A DNA stretch of 64,000 nucleotides from Acanthosepion pharaonis (lineage: Eukaryota; Mollusca; Cephalopoda; Sepiida; Sepiidae). Under the pieces are notes generated by a model. That model was not told the origin of the DNA. It was given only the letters and a program-made list of their open reading frames with translations, and did no database searches. The first letter of the stretch is position 1. Every line of letters begins with the position of its first letter. The position numbers were made by a program, and so were the translations under genes. The stretch covers positions 21,001 to 85,000 of the forward strand of contig CAHIKZ030003458.1 in the NCBI GenBank assembly GCA_903632075.3, read 5' to 3'. This document shows positions 58,085-64,000 of this stretch, one piece after another.

Positions 58085-58350
58085 ATTATTTTTACAGAGC
58101 TTTAGTCCAAAGCTCCTTCCATGCAGTGGAACTCCCTTCCTTTTACTTACTTCCCTGATAAAAATAATCATCAAAAATGTAAATGTAATGTCAATCGACA
58201 TCTTCTGATGCACTGATCTTGAACCCCGTCCTTCTTTATCCTTTCCTTAAACACCCCCTCTTTACTTTTAGTTTCACACTCTGTAACACTTTGCGTGCTA
58301 GTGACACTGCCGCCTACCTTGGGGTGAAATGCGTAAATATGTAACTGTTT
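58085..58350 (+). mobile_element. LINE 3' UTR fragment
   Basis: Reads 'gtggaactcccttcc', 'aatgtaatgtcaatcgacat' and then the tail 'ctgtaacactttgcgtgct' and 'cttggggtgaaat'. The same string runs inverted at 36614-36780. Confidence 0.6.
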
Positions 58351-58399
58351 CTTCCACTCCAACAGCTTCTTGTCTAGCACTTCCCGACAGTGGAATTCC

Positions 58400-58560
58400 C
58401 GAGTCTGTCTATATTTCTGAGATGAGGTATTATGTACATTATTTACATTATTCGGACTATTGTCCTCATCTTTGTCGCCATATTTATTATAAATATTTAT
58501 ATATATTAATTTATTTATAAACATGGCGACAAAGATAAGGACAATAGTCCGACTAATGTA
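58400..58560. repeat. Inverted pair of SINE core 3' halves
   Basis: The arm 58454-58481 (starting ggactattgtcc) is matched by its inverse at 58523-58550 over 28 bp with one mismatch, with a 41-nt A/T loop. Similarity extends another 9 bases outward on both sides with one mismatch. The left half belongs to a minus-strand SINE core with 'tatttctgagatgaggta', the right half to a plus-strand one. Confidence 0.7.
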
Positions 58561-58715
58561 AATAGTGGAACTCCCTTCCTCTTATTTGCTTCTCTGATAA
58601 ATATAATCTTCAAAAATTTAAATGTAATGTTAATCGACGTCTTCTGATGCCTTGATCCTATTAATCCTTTTCTCACTCTCTGTAACCCGCCTTGCTTGTG
58701 AGGAATTACTTAAAA
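58560..58715 (+). mobile_element. LINE 3' UTR fragment
   Basis: A second copy of 'gtggaactcccttcc', 'taatgttaatcgacgtcttc' and a shortened tail ('ctctgtaacccgccttgctt'), directly after the inverted SINE pair. Confidence 0.6.
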
Positions 58716-58719
58716 ATAG

Positions 58720-58724
<5 letters not shown>

Positions 58725-58754
<30 letters not shown>
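58725..58754. repeat. (AT)n microsatellite, split by solo LTR
   Basis: About 15 AT units left of the LTR; about 11 continue to its right at 59034-59057. Confidence 0.85.
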
Positions 58755-58759
<5 letters not shown>

Positions 58760-59033
58760 GGGCGCACCCACCTTCTAACTAGAAATGGACTGGTCCCTCT
58801 TATATAAGTCAGCTCTAGAGGGAGGACAGGGAGAGCGTCAGCAGTCCAGATAAGCTTACCCGTTACATACCGTTGGACTATAGACTTTGGATATTGTTTC
58901 GTACTAACCGACCTTCGTTTTACTAATCACTCTTTTGTTAATTGCTTTTACAAATATACCAGTATTTTCCCCTGCAGCTGTATTTGTCTTGATTCGTACA
59001 CCCACACGCGGGAAAACTCTCAACATCTCAACA
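58755..59033 (+). mobile_element. Solo LTR (279 bp) in an (AT)n array
   Basis: Starts TGTTGGGGCGCACCC and ends CATCTCAACA, giving the terminal inverted TGTTG/CAACA and TG...CA ends of an LTR. A TATA-like 'cttatataag' lies at about 58797-58806. No internal retroviral-type coding sequence or second LTR is next to it, so it is read as a solo LTR. Target duplication cannot be judged because both flanks are (AT)n. Strand is set by the TATA-like box. Confidence 0.6.
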
Positions 59034-59163
59034 ATATATATATATATATATATATATTTTAAATCAATTAATTTATAATATTAATGCTCGGTAAATTTAC
59101 ATTGAGCACTATTTTGTAAAAATATCTATATGAACACCGGATTATATATCTTACTGTTCTATC

Positions 59164-59168
<5 letters not shown>

Positions 59169-59228
<60 letters not shown>
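59169..59228. repeat. (AT)n microsatellite
   Basis: About 30 AT units. Confidence 0.9.
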
Positions 59229-59235
<7 letters not shown>

Positions 59236-59284
59236 ACTATGACTATACTATAACGTTACTATATATTAGGCTATCAAAGGTATC

Positions 59285-59640
59285 TTACAGAACTTTACTC
59301 CCAAGTTTGGTCCTGATCTGGCATTACGACTGCAGTCACTTTCTTAGAGACGTGTTGTGGCTTCCCTCTGTCTTTTCTAAAAGTATTTTCATGGCAACTG
59401 CTTCGACGAGCTACTTTCACTGGTTCTGAAACTGCATGAATCTAAGCGTACTACTAGGTTGGAATCTTTTCACTGTCGAAACGAGTAAATGTAGCCATCT
59501 CTTCTACAACAGCTTCTTATCTCGCTCGTCCCATCAGTGGAAATCTCTTCTCATCACTTGCCTCCCTGATAGATATAATCTTCAAATGTAATGTCAATTG
59601 AAATCTTCTGATGCTTTGACCTTGTCTATATTTCTGAGAT
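59285..59640 (+). pseudogene. LINE relic, C-terminal coding end and 3' UTR
   Basis: The plus strand reads GPDLALRLQSLS (about 59310-59345), RRVVASLCLF and KYFHGNCFDELLSLV (about 59385-59430), the same block as in the relic at 42120-43010. It is followed by 3' UTR words 'gtaaatgtagcc' and 'caaatgtaatgtcaattgaa'. Stops and frameshifts are present. It runs into SINE core sequence at 59630. Confidence 0.65.
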
Positions 59641-59795
59641 GAGGTATTATGTACACTATTTACATTATTCGGACTATTCTTCTCATCTTTGTCGCCATAT
59701 TTATTACAACGTTTCGCCCCTTCACTATCTGTCTATATTTCTGAGATGAAGTATTATGTACACTATTTACATTATTCGGACTATGCCAGAAATTC
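59630..59795 (-). mobile_element. Two SINE core fragments in tandem (minus)
   Basis: 'tctatatttctgagatgagg' occurs at 59626 and, as a near copy, at 59731. Each is followed by 'cactatttacattattcgga'. Between them 'tttattacaacgtttcgccc' is the inverse of the GAAACGTTGTAATAAA part of the core. They are truncated copies of the element at 59820-60230. Confidence 0.6.
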
Positions 59796-59814
59796 ATACC
59801 CAGATGTCCTCAAG

Positions 59815-60230
59815 GACACATGGCACAGTGGATAAAGGCGTTGGTTAGATCCAGTGACCCAAAGTGTGTAAGTTCAATACCCGGTTAAGGCAGTGGAGAA
59901 CTTTCAGAGGGAAAATTAACAGGATAGCTGTCATCCATCAAACATGGCACGTGGAACTAGAACAGTCTACCCCAGTGAGCGAAATAAAGGGTTCAGTTCG
60001 ACATTCCAACCACCTGAAGAAGGCCGGAGAGTACAACGGCCGAAACGTGATAAATATGGCGACAAAGATGAGGACAATAGTCCGAATAATGTAAATAATG
60101 TACCCTGTCCTTCTCTTTATCCTTTTCCCCAAACACTCCTCTTTACTCTTACTCTCCCACTCCCTGTAACCCCTTGCGTGCTAGGGGCACTCCCTCCTTG
60201 CTTGGGGGAATTTGCTTAAAAAATAAAAAT
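59815..60230 (+). mobile_element. Full-length tRNA-derived SINE with LINE-like tail
   Basis: The head reads 'catggcacagtggataaagg' and then 'gtaagttcaatacccggtt' (59868-59886), matching A and B boxes of a tRNA-like polymerase III promoter. A central domain (59944-60100) holds CTGAAGA at 60014-60020, a 5-bp GGCCG/CGGCC stem and GAAA at 60042-60045. The tail (60108-60215) has 'ctgtaaccccttgcgtgct' and 'ccttgcttggggg', the same as the LINE 3' UTR at 36614-36720 inverted. Head, body and tail together make this the most complete SINE in the window. Partner LINE mobilisation is inferred from the shared tail. Confidence 0.75.
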
Positions 60231-61206
60231 AAAAAGTCTGTATGTTTACAGACCTTTAGTTCAAAGCATATTTCATCTAAGCACCAACGATAAGTCACCT
60301 TTTTTTGTTTACAAAAAATTTAACTCATTACAAGGCTCAAGATTCACTCAAAGTAGAGTGTTACTGAATGAGGTTGCATGGACGTAAGAGGAGAAAATAG
60401 GTGCAGGATATGTAGGATAGACAAATATAGATTTGAAGAAGTTAAGATTGTAGCGATAGGGTGGTTCTGTTTCATAAAGTAGCGGTTTTCAGAAAGAAGC
60501 TGCCTGAGATACACTTCCTCCTGACTAACGGAATATGAAGAGAACGAAGCTCACTCGACCGTGTACGTGATATGACAGATGCATGCTTTAAATGTTGGCA
60601 GTTTGCTGCATCCGACTTATAATAAGGAGGCCGAACTCTTTGGCAGCGCTTGCAGAGCCTGCTCTGATCAACAGTCGCCTAATATCGAGATATTTGTAGT
60701 GTGATGTCTCACATTAACAGGTGCCTCTGCATGTCTTCCCGGCGGGCAACCCCGAAGGGACATCAAGCTATAGTCTCAGCCACGTTCTGGCTAACTTATA
60801 TTGCCACTGACGACAGATAGTGATAATTACGTTTGTTTGTTTTTTCTTTCTTCATTTTCGTAATAATTTGTAAACGTGTTCACGAAGGAGGTATGTCTTT
60901 GTTTGCTGAGTGACTGAGGCACTGTATTTCAGCTAACAACCCTGGCTCTCGTGAGAGATGTATTAAATAAGATAAAGTTTTCTATCCATCCTCTCCTCAA
61001 TCAATTTGAGCTGTTAACTTATACTGACAAAGGAGAATGTTCTGCTTGTAAATTCTCTTTAAATTCTACACAACACTTGACTGACTTTCCATTTCGAACT
61101 GAGTCTCTGTTGAGTGATATGCATATAAACCCTTCCATAGTTTCTGCTATAATCTCTAATCTGGATCACCCAAATCATGTTATCCATGTAATAGTCATTA
61201 AGAAGT
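60231..61206. other. Mixed DNA, no gene recognised
   Basis: 60540-60830 is balanced in composition with no motif. 61120-61200 contains 'cccttccatagtttctgcta' and 'tctctaatctggatcaccc', which recur at 62190-62225 on the far side of composite copy D. Confidence 0.4.
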
Positions 61207-62105
61207 GTGGTTTGGTTTGGTTTGTTTTACGGCATGTCAACCTCAATGGGTCATTTAATGCCGACAACTTTTATTCCTGGTAAAATTTTTGTTTTGTTAA
61301 AAATCTATTTCTGGAAATATTTTCTCCTCAAAATTGTATAGCTGGTAATATTATTTTAAAAAACATATTTCAGGTAATTATTTATTTATTTTTTTTCAAA
61401 AACATATTTAAGGTAATTATTTTTTTTCAAAAACGTATTTCAGGTAATTATTTATTTGTTTCAAAAACGTATTTCAGGTAATTATTTTTTTTTCAAAAAC
61501 ATATTTAAGGTAATTATTTTTTTTTCAAAAACGTATTTCAGGTAATTATTTATTTATTTTTTTTCAAAAACATATTTAAGGTAATTATTTATTTTCAAAA
61601 ACATATTTCAGGTAATTATTTTTTTTTTTTTTTTCAAAAACGTATTTCAGGTAATTATTTATTTATTTTTTTTCAAAAACGTATTGCTGGTAATAGTTTT
61701 TTTTTTAATTTATTTCTGGTAATAATTTTTTTTACCAAATATTTCTGGCATTAAAACCTATTTTTACACTTTTATAATGCATTTTACCCGAGTTTCGGGG
61801 TTAACTATTTGCCGATAGCTGAGACCCTAACAGGTGCTACCACCCCGGGTCAGGGTGGACCTGGGAACACCAGCAATTAAGAGGTAGTTCCAGGCTCCTC
61901 AAAACCTGATCAGAGGCCTTGCTGTTGGACGTAGTTTATCGTCTTACCCAGGACGCGCATGTAGTTTATCGTCATACCCGGGACGCGGATGTAGCTTATC
62001 GTCATACCCGGGACGCGGATGTAGCTTATCGTCATACCCGGGACGCGGATGTAGCTTATCGTCATACCCGGGACGCGGACGTAGCTTATCGTCATACCCG
62101 GGTGC
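61207..62105 (+). mobile_element. Composite two-array repeat, copy D (longest array 1)
   Basis: Outer end (61207-61271: 'ggtttggtttggtttgtttt', 'gtcaacctcaatgggtcatt'), array 1 of about 13 units near 30-38 bp, 'caaaaacgtatttcaggtaa' plus T-rich sequence (61275-61745), the core (61795-61930: 'gagaccctaacaggtgctac', 'caccagcaattaagaggtag', 'gatcagaggccttgctg') and array 2 with six 30-bp units 'catacccgggacgcggatgt' plus 'agcttatcgt' (61930-62102). Same order and orientation as copy A. Confidence 0.75.
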
Positions 62106-62989
62106 TTTCGGATTGGTTCCTGTTTTCTCTAAACTGTATAATAAATGCCTTAATTTTCATCTTACCTTAATCTCTGTTATCCATATAATCCCTCCCATAG
62201 TTTCATCTCTAATCTGGATCGCCACAAAGAATGGAATAGTCGTTAAGGAGCATGCTGGGCTATTGACTGCTGCTTTCTCTAAACTTTCTTTAGTTCCACT
62301 AGTTCAGAGCTTTCAGATTTTGAACCTACCTTACCACATCCATGTAGTTGAATCATCTTCATTTCCCCCGTATTCCAACGATAAGGAAATTACATTCAGA
62401 TAGCTGTTTGTTAAACAATACTCCCACGTGGATACTTCCCTGAATACTACAATCTTAACCTGCTCAAGTCAAACAAGTTATCTAACCTCCTCATTCTTAT
62501 ACACTTAGCTTCTACATTCTCTTGCATGCATATCCCAAACCACATTCAGTAATATTCTACTTTGAGAGGCTCTTAAGACTTGAACGGGTTGAAATTTTTT
62601 AGCAAAGAAAAAAAAAACAGGAATGTATAAAAATGTCCTTTGAGAGAAAAAAAATGAAAAGAATATACACATTACTGGAATATTTATTTACATTTTTTAT
62701 GGGGAGGGAGCTAGCCGAAACGGTACGTGGTTTTATGCTAAAAGGTATTTCTTCCATTTTATGTTTGTTTTTTGTTTGCCTAAAAGAATATCCAAGAAAC
62801 TGCAGGCAGCCGTGTAAATCAGCGTCGGTGCCTTTGATTTAATTTTCGGTGGACAAAATATTTATAAGAAAGATGAAACGGAGTAAAATACAGGTGAAAC
62901 GAAAATAAACAAGAAAAGGAAACAGAAATCAATGATTTGGAAAAGAAACCACAAATAAATGTTTGTAAAACGTTTGTTGAAAGCTTGAA
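62106..62989. other. Mixed DNA, no gene recognised
   Basis: A 96-codon frame at 62113-62403 has no recognised motif. 62185-62250 repeats words from 61130-61205. The rest is A-rich. Confidence 0.4.
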
Positions 62990-63028
62990 TTGATATATAA
63001 CTTCTTAACTTTTGAAAGAAGACTTTCA

Positions 63029-63032
<4 letters not shown>

Positions 63033-63059
<27 letters not shown>
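63033..63059. repeat. (AT)n microsatellite
   Basis: About 13 AT units right before the reverse transcriptase fragment. Confidence 0.9.
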
Positions 63060-63063
<4 letters not shown>

Positions 63064-63831
63064 CAACAACATAAATATGGTTGATAGCATAAACAGAGCT
63101 AGTAAAAAAATAACTGATAAATTAAAAATTAGCGATAGAGTAGGTAAACTTGCTGAAAAGGAATGTTACATAACTCTTAAGGACCATAAGCATGACTTTT
63201 TGGAAAACCCTGCAACTAAAATAATTAACCCTACCCGACCCGACATAGGAAAGATCAGCAAAAGGATCCTGGAAAAAATTACCCGCCAAATAAAAAAACA
63301 ACTGGAATTAAAATTATGGATCAATACTAAAGATGTCATCAATTAGTTAAACTATATTGATGATAAACCGAATTGCACCCTAATACAGTTCGACATCGTG
63401 GATAACTACCCATCAATTTCGAAGGATCTATTTACGACCGCCCTGGACTTTGCTTCTGTGTATTCTAACCTGACAAAGGAAGAAACAGATATAATCCTCA
63501 GCGCAAAGAAATCGGTCCTCATTTATAATGGGGACCAATGGATAAAAAACAATAACGACCTGTTTGACATCACTATCATTTGACATCTGCAGAGTCTTCT
63601 GACCTTGTTGGTCTTTTAATACTGTACAACTTAACGGCACACCGCGAAATTGATATTAAGGACATCGGACTGTATAGAGATGACGGGCTCATGGTGGTGA
63701 GGAGTTCTACTAGTTTTAAGATAGAAAAAATCAGAAAAATTATATTTAGTGAATTTAAAAATCTAAACTTAAAGATAATTGTCTCTTCTAATTTGAAAAG
63801 GGTAAACTGTGTATATTTTAGTGTGTGGTAG
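63060..63831 (+). pseudogene. Broken reverse transcriptase with YRDDG box
   Basis: Read in order on the plus strand: VGKLAEKECYITLKDHK and INPTRPDIGKISKRILEKI (63130-63290), FDIVDNYPSI (about 63390-63422), which fits RT motif A with its aspartate, SDLVGLLILYNL (63596-63631), and LYRDDGL at about 63670-63690, the motif C catalytic pair DD. A TAG stop (63344-63346) interrupts the frame after KDVIN, and a frameshift lies near 63575. The last part (SNLKRVNCVYF) ends at a stop at 63829-63831. The pattern KDHK...NP...G.ISK...D.YPSI...YRDDG is one I recall from many invertebrate RT-like proteins; I cannot assign it to a named clade. 5' and 3' parts are missing. Confidence 0.7.
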
Positions 63832-64000
63832 GGATGTTTTTAATTTCCGAATATTAACTAAGAACAAAGCCACAATGTGCTAACCGTATTCTTGTTGTAT
63901 TTTAATCAAACTTGTTTGGAAAAATACTTTCTGCCTAAATATACCTTATTCATATATCTGAAAGTGGACACTGAGGCCAACACCACGCGGTGATATTCTG
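63832..64000. other. AT-rich end of window
   Basis: Possibly the rest of the broken element; no readable motif. Confidence 0.35.

Overview
The window looks like non-coding DNA from a large, AT-rich, repeat-dense invertebrate genome. I find no host protein-coding gene that I can defend. Most open frames are translations of simple sequence: (AT)n gives YIYIYI, pyrimidine tracts give FFLSF, and purine tracts give KKERK. Very abundant (AT)n, (AAT)n, (CTTT)n and (TATC)n arrays, tRNA-derived SINEs, and LINE relics with REL-type and Jockey/CR1-like ends fit a lophotrochozoan. A cephalopod or other mollusc is my best guess, but it is an inference from repeat style and not shown by any gene.

Layout. 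1-15,000 is AT-rich DNA with a long T-rich tract (1.57-3.42 kb), A/G-rich tracts (5.7-8.5 kb), several SINE pieces and a tandem pair of tRNA-derived SINEs (13.8-14.4 kb). At 15.06-16.91 kb there is a head-to-tail series of LINE 3' ends separated by (AAT)n, best explained as an R4/Dong-like element. 17-30 kb is AT-rich with small TIR elements (27.84-28.02 and 28.24-28.37 kb) and repeat pairs. 30.5-32.0 and 33.1-35.8 kb are long polypyrimidine tracts. 36-45 kb holds dinucleotide arrays, relics of one LINE family on the minus strand (36.6-37.1 and 42.1-43.0 kb), two repeats carrying a hammerhead ribozyme fold (37.6-38.3 kb), a palindromic minisatellite (41.6-41.95 kb) and a (TATC)n array (44.56-45.12 kb). 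45.5-48.7 kb has a pogo-like relic, a Helitron-like element and a duplicated repeat. 48.9-62.1 kb contains three of the four copies of an unusual composite repeat (one conserved core between two different minisatellites), a second hammerhead-type motif (50.78 kb), LINE relics, a purine tract (54.67-56.25 kb), a 109-bp satellite and a solo LTR. The right edge (62.99-63.83 kb) holds a broken reverse transcriptase with a YRDDG box.

How the parts relate. The SINE at 59.82-60.23 kb shares its 3' tail with the LINE at 36.6-37.1 kb, which suggests a SINE/LINE partnership. Hammerhead-like cores (CTGANGA, short hairpin, GAAA) recur in at least three unrelated repeat families. Two copies can be folded into almost complete type I hammerheads with stems I, II and III and a permitted cleavage triplet. 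That set of self-cleaving-RNA candidates and the composite two-array repeat are the most promising observations. All calls come from reading the sequence by eye; no search or folding program was run.
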